Notes under the pieces: model-generated
The model's input: only the letters and a program-made list of their open reading frames with translations
Told to the model about the DNA's origin: nothing
Databases searched by the model: none
Part shown: piece after piece, positions 33,270-43,816 of the stretch
Layout: each line of letters begins with the position of its first letter
Numbering within the stretch: position 1 is the stretch's first letter
Source: Limnephilus marmoratus
Taxonomy: Eukaryota; Arthropoda; Insecta; Trichoptera; Limnephilidae
Reading direction: 5' to 3'
Assembly: GCA_917880885.1 (NCBI GenBank)
Contig: OU862919.1
Coordinates: 10,992,001-11,056,000 of the forward strand
Length of the DNA: 64,000 nucleotides
Position numbers and translations under genes: made by a program

Positions 33270-34361
33270 ATGGAAGTTCCTCAAGTTACGCTGGGTATAA
33301 TCCCGCACGTCTTTACTTCAACAAAGGAAGAATTACTACAGGCCCTGAGAAATAGAAAGATTTCTCCTCGGAATAAATCCAAAAAATGCCTTACTCTATA
33401 TGCTTCTTTCTACAACAAAAAATACATCAGGAGGTTGCAATTTCAACCGGAAGTCACCTCGGAAATCATCACTACCCCCCTCACAGTCTCCGAAGCAAAA
33501 CCCTTGGTGGTGCAAGCCCAGGAACCAACAAAAATATACGATCTGACAACCTGGAAAACGAAATACAACGGACTCACGGATGTGGAGGATTTCATCAACA
33601 GAATAGAAGAAACAGCTCAAGTCAGAGGAATTCCCGAAAATATCCTACACAGAAATTTCATAGACCTCATCGCTCCTGAAATGCTTACCTGGCACAGGAT
33701 ACATAAGAGAAAAACAAACTCATGGAAGGAACTCAGGGCGGCACTTTTAACAAGTTTCGGAGAAAAAAAGGCCCAACATAGAATCAGGCTATCCTTACTC
33801 GCTATCAAGCAGCACTCCGGAGAGCCTGTCGCTAGATTCACGCAGAGGGCAGAGGCCATCAATATTAAGCTTGCCCAACCCGTTCCTGAAGTGGAACTCC
33901 TCCCAGTTTTGATCGACGGTCTCCTGCCCAGATACGAAAACATCATAACTTCCCAGAAAATTTCCACGCTGGAGCAACTTAAAGATGTCTGCCAGCTACT
34001 GGAGGCATACCAGGATCGAAAGAGAGACGAAAGGTTCCCCAAGGAAAACTTTCACCCCAGCACTTCGTCCGGCATAAAACCAGAGCACAACGAAAAGAAA
34101 TCCTGCTCTTTTTGCCACAAGGTTGGTCACTCCCAAGCCTCCTGCTTCAAGCAAGCTAAACTTTTATCTTCAAGAGACCCCCATTCTAACAAAAGTGTAA
34201 AAATTGGGAATACGGAATCAGTAAATTCCATCACATCAAGTTCTCAGGCGTTATCAAATTGGCAAAACATGCATCTTGTTAACCCTGATCATCATTACGC
34301 CCCTGACCTCTCTTGGCCAGTCGTCAATCAGTGCGATGCGGTCTCTTTAAAAGTTTTATAA
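33270..34361 (+). CDS. gag: Gag polyprotein of the LTR element
   Basis: 363 residues, start ATG at 33270 (context ACACCATGG). The middle part matches the retrotransposon Gag capsid family: DLTTWKTKYNG, DVEDFINRIEETAQ, SWKELRAALLTSF, EPVARFTQRAEAI, LLPVLIDGLLPRYENII. A single CCHC zinc knuckle follows (C279, C282, H287, C292; CSFCHKVGHSQASC). Gag would form the particle and package the RNA through the knuckle. The frame is intact, with no stop or frameshift. It ends at 34361 without a slippery site or a following pro-pol frame, so it is gag alone rather than a truncated gag-pol. Confidence 0.9.
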   Translation: MEVPQVTLGIIPHVFTSTKEELLQALRNRKISPRNKSKKCLTLYASFYNKKYIRRLQFQPEVTSEIITTPLTVSEAKPLVVQAQEPTKIYDLTTWKTKYNGLTDVEDFINRIEETAQVRGIPENILHRNFIDLIAPEMLTWHRIHKRKTNSWKELRAALLTSFGEKKAQHRIRLSLLAIKQHSGEPVARFTQRAEAINIKLAQPVPEVELLPVLIDGLLPRYENIITSQKISTLEQLKDVCQLLEAYQDRKRDERFPKENFHPSTSSGIKPEHNEKKSCSFCHKVGHSQASCFKQAKLLSSRDPHSNKSVKIGNTESVNSITSSSQALSNWQNMHLVNPDHHYAPDLSWPVVNQCDAVSLKVL

Positions 34362-35468
34362 TTCTTGTCATAAATGACGTGAGTTACATGTAAATATTAA
34401 ATGTAAATAATCACCCATATGGGCATTCGTAAGGTAATCCTTACACCCGAAGGCACATTAATGTCAACGGTAGCCTAACTCCTGTACATTCTTTTCCTTT
34501 TTGCATAATTTTATATGTTCTTGTACATCCTGCGTGCCTTGCCTGCTGTACCACAAGAGCACCTCTTGGGGCACCGTTTTCATACTTGTATGCATCCTCT
34601 TCCTGAAATTGATCACTTCGGGAAAGGGCCTCCTTTTCCTCCTACCATCAACGGTTCCGGAAAACTCCTGCTCCAAGACGTCGCTTTCCTTTTCACAATT
34701 CTTGCAGCATCCGCGCGTTTTTTTTTTCTCACCTCATCGCCTCATCTTGTCATATCACCTTTTTTAATTGTTTTGTGTCGGGTTTTTGTCGTACCAGTAC
34801 GTCCCTACCCTAATGTTGTAAATATAAAATCTTAAGTGCAAGTCTGTATAATAACCATTGGTGTCAGACCATTGCCGCAGCTCACTACTATGGTCACAGC
34901 ACCATATTGTAAGAATGTCGCGACGATTTCCGTTATAATAGGAAATCCTCCCGTTTTTTCTTTTTTCTTTTTCCTCTTCACCCCATCCTAACACATTCAT
35001 AGTAATGTTGTATATTGGGGATCGTTTCGAATACACCAAATGTACACACCTATCAGGTCACATTCGCTGGATTCGAAACAATTCAAGGGCAACCTTGTTG
35101 CTACTTGTGGTTTTTCTTCTTTTTCCAAAAATTAGAATGGCGCTCAACCCAATTGCTCTATTTTTTTCCAGAATCGTATTTTGTCGGATTCTGAAAAAAA
35201 AAATTTGTTATAAAAGTGACAATACGTTTCGTCCCTTCATTAACATTGTCCTTTGTACATATACAACTTCATTATGAGGTACAATATTTTATCATGACAT
35301 CAGTTTCTTTTGTCCTTTATTGTACCATTATTCTTGTTTGAAGTTTAAAATCTTGGCCAGATCTTCAATAAAATTTGTGTTTATCGCCTTTTGGCAAGTC
35401 TTGTAACGTATGCTAATATGAAATTATTAAGCTACAGCAGTGCCGTATTAATTACATCATTGCAAAAC

Positions 35469-35835
35469 CGCCGTCTGTATTGAATGGGGACCCACATTTT
35501 CGAACGTAATTGGGCTACTGTCTTTCAATACTGGGCAAATTTGTTGTAAATCGTTCATTCCTGTCACGTGAGACGTGAAAACGTGACAATATCTACCATC
35601 ATAGGAGAGATCCTCAAAACATCCGCCATGATACGAGAAGCTCGTTATAATTACTTTATACTCTAAACTAAATGTTACTAAGTTGGTCGTGTGTCCTTTC
35701 GCATGAGAACCGCTTAACCCGCCGTCTGTATTGAATGGGGACCCACATTTTCGAACGTAATTGGGCTACTGTCTTTCAATACTGGGCAAAATTTGTTGTA
35801 AATCGTTCATTCCTGTACATGAGACGTGAAGACGT
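35469..35835 (+). repeat. Direct duplication of about 115 bp
   Basis: The block beginning 'cgccgtctgtattgaatggg' and ending 'gttcattcctgt' occurs at 35469 and 35719, a spacing of 250 bp, with only a few differences. Confidence 0.9.
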
Positions 35836-36821
35836 TACAATACTCACCATGAGTCGTGCGAACGAAATAATATCTACCCCCATGTTTGTGTGACCTACCA
35901 AGTGTAGATCACACGTCTTTTATGTCAGTGTATTCCTTTTGTCCCACACTACCAAATGGTATTGTAATGTGCCAGGATAACTGCTGTAGACCTTGTTTCA
36001 CCTTCCACTCAGAGGTCGAATTTCGGAAATAGCCGAGTCCTCAGCAGTTTTCTTCGTTCAAATGTTCCCAATTGTCACTCCTTCCCTTCCTCGAAATTAT
36101 CCGTGAATGGGGATATATGCGTTACGCACTTGGCGTTTCGTTTGTCAAACGGGACAACCTTCATACACGGATCCTTTCAACTTCCTACTCCTTTCCCACT
36201 TTTCATAACTTATTTGTACTCAATGTTTTTGTTCTTCGAAAGTAGAAAAAATGCTACCGTATAGACGTGAGCATAGGTCATGGAAGACCAACTTCTTTCG
36301 AACGTGGCATTTTGTCATACGTACAAACCCTTACCTACGTGTTCTTGGAAATGTATTTAGTTTAAAAAAAACTAAATGGATTAAACAGAACCTTCCTTGA
36401 ATACGTACCTTTGTAATATGTATAAGTCTGTAGTTACACTTAGTTAACTCTCTCTCCGTCTCTCTCTCTCTCTCTACACGTCAAACTAATCCAATCTTTC
36501 TCAATATGCACACCTTGTTTCTCTCCAAACCTTTTCATCATTGGTCTACTAGGCAGGTAAACTTCAAGAATTTTGTTCTAATAATAATTTTTCGCCGGAT
36601 TAATAAGAAGACCAGCAGCTCTTCACCCTATCTACACCTGCGCCTCTCTTCATGCTGCCTTCACTACCGTCACGGAGGTCCCATGCCTTCAAACCCTACG
36701 TACCAAAAGCACCCGACCACACCTAACATAACCTAGTGTGAGTCGTGCGTATAGTTGCGAATTGTATCATCACAAAACCATCACTCAAACAAACCCGAGC
36801 ACGTCAGCTCTAAGTTGGTTC

Positions 36822-37110
36822 ATGTTCCTGTTGCCATCGTGCAAATGTTCCTGCGGCACCTTAAAAATGTTCCTGTTGCCATTGTACAAATGTTCCTGCG
36901 GCACCTTGCAAATGTTCCTGTTGCCATCGTGCAAATGTTCCTGCGGCATCTCGCAAATGTTCCTGTTGCCATTGTACAAATGTTCCTGCGGCATCTCGCA
37001 AATGTTCCTGTTGCCATTGTACAAATGTTCCTGCGGCATCTCGCAAAAGTTCCTGTGCCATTGTACAAATGTTCCTGCTGCATCTTGCAAATGTTCCAGC
37101 TGCACCTTGC
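36822..37110 (+). repeat. 45-bp tandem repeats near the 3' end of the LTR element
   Basis: ATGTTCCTG(T)TGCC recurs at 36822, 36867, 36912, 36957, 37002 and (degenerate) 37047. Each unit contains two related halves (ATGTTCCTGTTGCC and ATGTTCCTGCGGC). 45 is a multiple of three, so 15-residue peptides (VPVAIVQMFLRHLAN) repeat in open frames on both strands. I see no sign these are translated. Confidence 0.95.
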
Positions 37111-37871
37111 AAAATTGCTCTGTTGCCATCATGCCAATGCTCCTGTGCCCTTGCGCAAATAACAATACCAACAATTGTTCATCCAACAATCCCACTGTAT
37201 ACAAACCAGTGTACCAACCACCATCACAACAACGGCTGTCATGCACACAAACCACCTCCTCTATAAAGGACCAACCACCAATTACAATTCCACTCTCCAG
37301 TACCTCAATGATGTCATACTGGCCCACCCACAGGATCCGGAAGCAGCTACCTTTTTGACCTCTGTGACAGGTAGAACCCTCTCCACCACCAAGAAGCCTC
37401 ATCCTGCGTTCTCTTCTTCGTGTTTTCTTTAAGGCCCTAGTGTTCCTTGAGTGTAATCTCAAACGGGCCAGGTTACTGTGACAAAGTAACCTTATAACTT
37501 CAGTGCAACGTTCAAACACCCCAAACATCCTACGCAAACCACGCTACGCAAACTTAGCTCACAGACCAATGATACAATTTAGAGTCATTTTTTTTCTATC
37601 ACTGCATAACCCTTGTACCTTTCTCCAGCAGGTCCTTGTTTATATTTATGTATGCCACTGCTCTTTCATGTACATTCATGTATAATTCTTTGTTCACCAT
37701 GTTTTTTTTCTCTTTTGTTTTTGTTTCTACTATTTTGTAGCTAGCAACTTTTTCTTTTTCTCTCTCTCTCTCTCTCTCCCCTTTCTCTTGGATGTTTTTT
37801 TTTTGGCACAAGTGCTAGAAGGGTAAGAGGATTTCTTAGCCCTACTGCTCCATTACCACGTCGCCTTTTTT

Positions 37872-37887
37872 GCGGCGAGGGGGGAAG
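37872..37887 (+). other. Polypurine tract
   Basis: GCGGCGAGGGGGGAAG abuts the 3' LTR start at 37888. This is the expected plus-strand primer and fixes the element orientation as plus. Confidence 0.85.
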
Positions 37888-38586
37888 TGTTACGTTACGG
37901 AATTGTTTCCCGTGCGAGCTAATAGCGAATTGACCCCTTGCACAGGCCCTCCGCCCCTCTCCCCGCACCGCGCGGCGCCCGTGCCAAGCGCCGAGCGGCT
38001 CCCCGTCCCCATTCCTTCGCCGGCCTTCGGCAGAATAACTGTGTTCCCCGTGATTCGCGCTAGGCGCTCTCCGTAAACGCTCACGATGTTTTACTTTAAT
38101 TGTGTATTGTGCTTAAAGAGGCTTACGCCTACCCAGAATCCTGTCTGCCGACCGCCTATCTCCTGCTTGTGAGTACCAATGAACCTTGCTACCCCTCTGT
38201 GTGCTAAGAACTGACATTTAAATTCACTAAACACGTGTAGAGAGAGTTGAGAGAAGCTTCCCCCGCTATGATAGAATTAATTAGAGATAGCCAAATACTC
38301 ATGTGTGTAGTGCCGATGCTGGCCTTTTGTAGAACCCTGTTCACCTTTAATTGAATAAAACCCTTTTTCGTGCATAACAACTGTGTTCTGATTGAGGAAG
38401 GAGACCTGGAGATTTTGAGGAAAGGAAGGGGAGTAGGAATTAACAAGCGAACCACAGACACTCGCCCTGGGTTTAAGAGGGACCTTGCTCGCGCCGGCTG
38501 TGCAGAGCTAGCCGCCGGCTTGTTTATTGCATGTCCTTTCCAGGTTTTGGGTTTAGCGTTGGCCGCAAGTAGCGCCAATGCTAGCA
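37888..38586 (+). repeat. 3' LTR of the gag-only element
   Basis: 699 bp, one base different from the 5' LTR by eye. Followed by the target duplication ACAA and the resumed LINE coding sequence. Confidence 0.9.
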
Positions 38587-39531
38587 ACAATAACATCAGT
38601 CTTTCAGAAGAATATTTTATCTTCCCCAAATAAATTTCAAAATGTGGATGATTGTTTTAAAAGCATTGTGGCTTCAAAATTCCCTGGATTTTCCATTCTT
38701 TACACTGATGGTTCCAAATTTGAAAATAAAAGATGTGGAGCATCGATATATAGTCCAGAATTCAACATCAATAATTTATATAACTTATAAATTACCGAAA
38801 GAAGCTTCCATATTTACAGCTGAATGCTTTGCAATTGAATCAAATCCAGGTTCTCAACATTCATCGAGCCTTACTATGTACTGATTCGCTAAGTGCTCTA
38901 ACTAAAATTAGGTCAAATATTCTATGTTATCCGGAAGACAATATTATATGTAAAATAAAAAATCTTCTCAATTCTCTAAGTGAATCTGGGTTTGAGACGA
39001 TATTGATATCGAGGGTAATGAGATGGCCGATTTTCTCGCCAAATCTGGTTCAGATTCCGGAACTATCCCACTAAATTTTAGAATTCCTATCTCCGATGTC
39101 TTCCCGATTCTTAAATCCAACATGACTCGTGCCTGGGAAGAAAATTGGGCAGTCTCCAAAATAAGAACTGGATCTTTCTATGCTGGAATTCAAAACCATA
39201 TCCCTGCTAATGGTTTCACGGTAAAAAACTTTCAAAACGATTCATTTCATGTATTTCGAGAATGAGAATTGGTCACTGTTCAATTGCATCTCACTTGTCT
39301 AGAATTAGAGTTTTAGATGATCCGGTCTTCCAGTGCGGTGTGGAAGAGGAAACCCTCGACCACGTTTTCTTTAACTGTAAAAACCATTCATCTTTCAAGA
39401 ACATATACCGCCGGCTTATTAAAATCACACACCAGTCCCCCCTTAACATTTCATACCTTTTATCTCTTAACAATTCTCGTGTTCATACAGCTTTATGTAA
39501 GTTTATTAACCTGAATGAATTCAATATTTAA
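38587..39531 (+). pseudogene. LINE ORF2, RNase H domain and C-terminus (continuation)
   Basis: Continues the frame broken at 30285: FSILYTDGSKFENKRCGASI, EASIFTAECFAIE, LLCTDSLSALTKI and GNEMADFLAKSGS give the four acidic positions of RNase H. The Cys-rich C-terminus follows (FQCGVEEETLDHVFFNC). Several frame changes (near 38790, 38860, 39020, 39265) show decay before or after the LTR insertion. The stop at 39529-39531 is the natural C-terminus. Confidence 0.85.
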
Positions 39532-39680
39532 TTTGTTTTAGTGATCTAAATAAGTCCAATATTTAATTTGCTTTATTATTTTCCCAATAGATTAACCGAA
39601 TTTTTTTATCCACTTCAACTATTACCGGCACAAAGCACTCTTTTCAGGGTGAATTGCCTAAAACCAAAAAAAAAAAAAAA
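39532..39680 (+). other. 3' UTR and poly(A) tail of the nested LINE
   Basis: About 130 bp of AT-rich sequence, then 15 As, then the target duplication CGTAATT. Confidence 0.8.
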
Positions 39681-39877
39681 CGTAATTAGACGAATGTTGG
39701 TGAATTTGACTCTCAAACTTGTGAGGTTCCTACAAATGAATATTATTATAATTAATTTGATATTGTATAATAGGTTATATCATTTTTTAAATGATCTTGC
39801 ACTTCTGGACCCCTAGAGCCGCCTCTGCTTACCTGTATAATGGTCTCCGTGGCAGAGTGGTAGGTTCATTAGATTTT

Positions 39878-40010
39878 TTTTACATTAGCTCTACACAGGA
39901 GGCCCTGAAGAAAATAATTCCCCTCAGGGCATATGTCATCTTTGGGGATGCTGTGTGGAGGGTCTTTTTAGAAAAGGAAGAAGAGAAAGTTCTGGGATGG
40001 AAAAGGGTAT
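39878..40010 (-). pseudogene. 3' end of a LINE of the family at 26716-27797
   Basis: On the minus strand 'aaaaagaccctccacacagc', a stop, the stem-loop GCCCTGAGG...CTTCAGGGC and 'cctcctgtgtagagctaatg' precede a T-run on the plus strand at 39870-39878. These match 27700-27786. The 5' limit is unclear; similarity fades beyond about 40010. Confidence 0.75.
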
Positions 40011-40745
40011 TAGGGGTAGGTAGGATTCTGGGTGTCAGTGTGTCAAGGAGTGACAGATGTTCCGAGAGAGTACGGCTGGAGAAGTCAAATGGACAGCCTC
40101 AACAATTCTCTCCCGATCCGCCCTGCCAGGCAATTGGCGGGCAGACGCATTCATGAACCCGGGCACCCCTGCTAAGTCACCAAACGTGGATAAGCACTTG
40201 ATCTGTGGGAGAGGTGTTGGTTATCCAATAAATGGTTCCCGGGGCGGCGTAGTATCCACAACCGCCACACAAATTACACTATCTATTGTGTATAGTATAG
40301 TGCATTGTTCTTTCGCCAATATTAAAATATCGCGGATCCTTCTAAAACAGGTAATTTTATTTTTTATTTATTTTATTTTAAATGCACATTTACAGTTATA
40401 CATAACCAATAATAAACATACATTTTATTTTATTAAGTAGATAATAATAGCGTTTTCGAATTGTTGAATTATTTAGTTCTTCTTCTTTCGTACGGTGGGG
40501 GGTCAGAAGGGGGACATCTAGGTCTGCACCGCACCGCATTCACACATCGCCATCTTTAAGCCATCTATGCAACATGTGAGCACAACGGCTATGGGAGCAC
40601 ATTTAGTTGAAAAATATCTACATCAGGGGACAGGTAATTTAGTAACAGAATCATTTTTCCGAGCGGCATTACTAATGGTAAGTTAGTTCTGCATCTCGGA
40701 ACAACGAAATTTCTGTGTCTGCGCGCTCTTGTTTTCTATTATGAA
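40011..40745. other. No recognised gene
   Basis: A GC-richer part to about 40270, then AT-rich. A tRNA-like 'ctccgtggcagagtggtag' at 39842 is not followed by a matching B-box. No confident assignment. Confidence 0.35.
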
Positions 40746-41925
40746 CTATAACTCAAATTTTTCTATTATGTTGGGAATACAGATGTTACCGTTTAAAAGT
40801 TTATATGCTGTTGTCAGCAAAGCAGTTTTCCTTCTATCGGCGAGGCTATTAATACCCAGCATGCCGTACAAAAAGGCTGATGGATGTAACCAGGGATAAT
40901 ATCCGAAGTCTCTAAGATATAAATATCTCAAAATCTTCTTTTGCACTTTCTCTATCATTTGGGAGTAAGTTAAATCCACTGGTCCCCATATTACTGAACA
41001 CTTTGCTACAAAATGCTACGTACTAAACTATAGTATAGCACACGAATCGCGGCCGAGCTGCAAAAATGTCTGGAGTTGCTTAGCACAAATCGTAGCATTC
41101 TTAAAGCTTTGCTGCATGTCGTTTCCATGTGGACGTGAAATCTTCTTCTTCCTTGCGCTGTCCCAACTCATTGCCTAGGTAGGCTGTTGGGGTCGGCTCT
41201 TCTCGTTCTCAGGTTGTAATTTCTCCTGTTCTGGGTATCGCCTTCATCCAGGCCGTTTTTCTGAAGAATTTTGGCGCATTGACTCATCCAGGAGTTTTTC
41301 GGTCTTCCTGTGAATGTCTGTCGATGAAGCTCCATAGACATTGCCTGCCTCACTGTGTGGTCTGACGGTCTCCGTCTTATGTGTCCATACCATCTCAACT
41401 GTCGTTCCTCCAGCTTACTATTTATGTCTGTGACACCCAGGTTACCACGAATGCGTGAACTTTTGATCTTATCTTTTAGTGATACTCCTGCCGACCATCT
41501 AAGCATTCGCATTTCTGCTGTTTCGAGTTGCCTAGAGTAGGAGTTGTACGTAGTCCAGCATTCGGAGCCATACATTATTGCGGGTCTTACAATAGTCTGG
41601 TATATCTTTCCTTTAAGTTTTATAGGCATTTTGAAGTCACACAATATTCCTGTTACGGATCTGAATTTATTTCTATGAGGACGTGAAATGTGCGCATCAA
41701 ATGTGATTCCCAAATCTCTCAAAATAACAATGTGCTGAAGAGATGAATAAGACATTTTGTAGTTATAGTAAATCGTTTTGTTTGCCTTGGTGTAGCACAT
41801 GATAGAGCATGTCTTAATATAAAATCCTAATTTATTGGTGTGACTCCATTCGACGATAGAATTTATATCACTTCGTAGCTGCAAGCAATTTTCCAATAAA
41901 TGTCTCTTAAATAGATCTAGGAAAT
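40746..41925 (-). pseudogene. CR1/Jockey-like LINE fragment split by an RTE-like insertion
   Basis: Minus strand: from about 41925 to 41679 ENCLQLRSDINSIVEWSHTNKL, IMCYTKANKTIYYNYK and LRDLGITFDAHIS (the part after the catalytic box). After the insertion (41142-41678) it continues from 41141 to 40746 with frame changes: SVIWGPVDLTYSQM, RYLYLRDFGYYPWLHPSAFL, GINSLADRRKTALLTTAYKLLNG. The catalytic part is missing, with 5' truncation at about 41925. A dead copy. Confidence 0.8.
41142..41678 (-). pseudogene. RTE-like 3' fragment inserted with an 11-bp duplication
   Basis: GGACGTGAAAT stands on both sides (41131-41141 and 41679-41689). The minus-strand coding reads GKIYQTIVRPAIMYGSECWT, ETAEMRMLRWSAGVSLKDKI, RQLRWYGHIRRRPSDHTV and GRPKNSWMSQCAKIL, the C-terminus typical of RTE/BovB-like proteins. 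It is a different branch from the copies at 21.1 and 61 kb. It ends in a short AAGAAG-type tail (plus-strand cttcttcttcc). It reads in frame from the host LINE, giving a chimeric 242-residue frame (41896-41168). Confidence 0.9.
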
Positions 41926-42199
41926 TAGTAACCAGGTGTTAATAATATTTCCATCCTAGAGCAATTAAAAGATTATGACGTCATTTAGTTTCCACTTTGA
42001 GCCGACAAAGCCATAATTTATTTTGGACCTCCTGTCAAAACCTCCCCTCGGTGAAATATGTGCTTGGGAGACCCTTAAATTAATTTTCAGAGTAATTAAT
42101 TGATAAAGCTACGATGAGCCCTTAACTTCACCCAATGATTAGAGAACCCGAATATAGGTTAAGGTTAACACACAATGTATTGAAATTGTATTATTCAAA

Positions 42200-42872
42200 G
42201 AGGATATTACCTGAGAAAACCAGAAATATGTCATTTTTAAATTAGATTTTAGACGTATTGACTCTTTTCAACAAAAAAATTATAAATGGATTTCGAAAGA
42301 TTGATCTTTTATCTAGTTTATTTTTAGTATAATAAGGTTATACCATAGGTTGGCAGATTTGTTAGATTTTCAAAAAAAGATTTTGTACTATACCACACCC
42401 ATTTCAAATTATATAATCATGCAGTAAAATAAATCAACACATTGTCTGGGTATCGCATGTTTTAGAATTTTAATTTTAGTTTAAATAAAATCATTAAAAA
42501 ATATATACGTACATGTGTTTCTTGACGAAAATTGGTCCGTTTGTGTATTTATTTGCGCATTTACAAACTAATATATTTCAGATTTTTTTAATATTCTTAT
42601 TTAACTTAGACATTATTTAAAAATGATAAATACATATCATCAAAAAATAATTACAAAAAGTACATTATTTTAATAGTTTTATCATCCCGCCTTTCAGCAT
42701 TTTTGGATGTAGGTATAAATTAAAGCAAATTTTGAATGAAATAAAATCGATATTGAGTTATAATTTTAAAAAGCTGGTACGGAGAATAATTAATCTTTCT
42801 CATTGTAACCGCCCTGCACGATCGTAAGAACAACTTTCGACGAAATGTGGATTTTCGGCCGCTGGCTGGTAA
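42200..42872. repeat. 680-bp dispersed repeat, copy 2
   Basis: Direct copy of 13655-14342, with small indels. Confidence 0.8.
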
Positions 42873-43333
42873 AGCGCGTGGGATTTTTTTTTCTTGTTTT
42901 GATTTGTCTACTAGTGATAAAAGGGTGTTAAATGAAGATATAAAATCACATAATTTTTAAAATATTATTTGGATATCATCTTCCTCCGGATTGATTTGGA
43001 AATTTCACATAATAGGGAAAAATCCGCCCATGTTAAATCTTAATTTTTTTTAGATGAACCATTAAAAATTAACCATTTTCAATAAAACACGAAATAGAGG
43101 GAATATTTTGATTTATTTATTTAAAAAAATATATGAATGTAATTCAAATTATCTCAAGGAGTGTTGTTCGCGCATTATTATATGTGGTTGGTTGGGTATT
43201 GCATTCGCAGACTTGGTGGGTAGCGTAAGTCAAAATCCTGAATTTATCCCACCTACCTAATCTTTCCATCCTAAATATCACTACGAAAAATTGTTGCAAG
43301 AAAAAGTACCAGATGTTATTTTGCACTGAACAG
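42873..43333. other. No recognised feature
   Basis: AT-rich, no repeat partner or coding signal. Confidence 0.35.
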
Positions 43334-43378
43334 CAAAGCACACTGTCACCAACTTTGGAGAGGTGACAGTGTGCTTTG
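43334..43378. other. Perfect 17-bp hairpin
   Basis: CAAAGCACACTGTCACC (43334-43350), an 11-base loop, then its exact reverse complement (43362-43378). The stem is GC-richer than its surroundings. Origin unknown; a terminator, small RNA precursor or minimal foldback element are all possible. Confidence 0.8.
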
Positions 43379-43489
43379 ACCGATTACAAAGATCGGTAAC
43401 AATAAACATTTAGTTATGAAATATCTGTTAAATTAATTGTTTTTGTGTTTAATTCGTGGAACTACATTTAATTTTTTTTAAATTCAATT

Positions 43490-43816
43490 TTAATTAAATT
43501 TAATAATGTTTTTATCCAGTTTTGCAAGTATTTTAGTTTTTTTTGTTACATCTGTTTCGGCTTACAAGTCCATTTTCAAACTGTGGTTAAACCACTTTGA
43601 GACGACTTTGAAACCAAAGATATTCAAATACAAAAGAGATATGCTATTATGTCCGCGCAACTGTCGGCGGACTACAACCTAATCGAAGTAGTTTGCATAC
43701 GAAAAGAATTTGTCCATTTCGTTGATTTTTTGAAGGTGTACATTAGTATTGGTTAATAATATAGTTTGAATACGGAAAGAATTCGTTAATTTAGTTTAAC
43801 GTTTGTTTAGTTTATT
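43490..43816 (-). mobile_element. Penelope-like 3' end (tentative), first half
   Basis: Shares 'aaactgtggttaaaccactt' and 'caagtattttagttttttt' with 5951-6100. Interrupted by the SINE at 43817; the continuation is at 44241. Confidence 0.4.

Larger units (their letters stand above)
34362..37871 (+). other. Non-coding interior of the gag-only element
   Basis: 3.5 kb without pol motifs. It contains a duplicated block of about 115 bp (35469-35585 and 35719-35835), a CT microsatellite (36446-36474), the 45-bp repeats at 36822-37110, and another CT run (37759-37778). Frames of 60-250 residues here are low-complexity and overlap on both strands. Confidence 0.75.
30286..38586 (+). mobile_element. 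Gag-only Ty3/gypsy-like LTR retrotransposon, young
   Basis: Two 699-bp LTRs (30286-30984, 37888-38586) start TGTTACG, end GCTAGCA and are flanked by ACAA (30282-30285, 38587-38590). A Lys-type primer-binding site, a gag ORF with a CCHC knuckle and a polypurine tract are present. Protease, reverse transcriptase, RNase H and integrase are absent: 34362-37871 has no pol-like frame. By eye the LTRs differ at one base (30838 A, 38440 T), so the insertion is recent. The element must borrow pol from an autonomous relative. The architecture equals that of the TR-GAG elements described in plants. Confidence 0.9.
24251..39680 (+). mobile_element. Full-length I/R1-like LINE carrying three nested insertions
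   Basis: The element starts at 24251 (TGGGAGTCCG). It ends in an A-run at 39666-39680, followed by CGTAATT at 39681-39687. The same AAACGTAATT stands at 24241-24250, so a 7-bp target duplication (10 bp if tail As are counted) frames it. Domain order: 5' UTR, ORF1 with two CCHC knuckles, ORF2 with AP-type endonuclease, reverse transcriptase, RNase H and a Cys-rich C-terminus, 3' UTR, poly(A). Removing the insertions (about 0.53, 1.08 and 8.3 kb) leaves about 5.5 kb, a normal full length for this group. Stops and frameshifts show it is dead. Confidence 0.85.

Noticed and set aside
32725..33300. 191-residue ORF just upstream of gag
   Set aside because: Made of the 99-bp repeats; low-complexity Phe/Lys-rich, with an equally open minus-strand frame. 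Reported as a repeat instead.
33396..34042. ORFs antisense to gag
   Set aside because: Shadow frames of the intact gag gene; no independent homology.
36785..37537. 250-residue minus-strand ORF with repeated EHLYNGNRNI peptides
   Set aside because: It is produced by the 45-bp tandem repeats, which are open on both strands and in several frames; no recognisable domain.
39839..39870. tRNA-like start ('ctccgtggcagagtggtag') as a SINE head
   Set aside because: No B-box at the right distance; a LINE 3' end begins immediately after.
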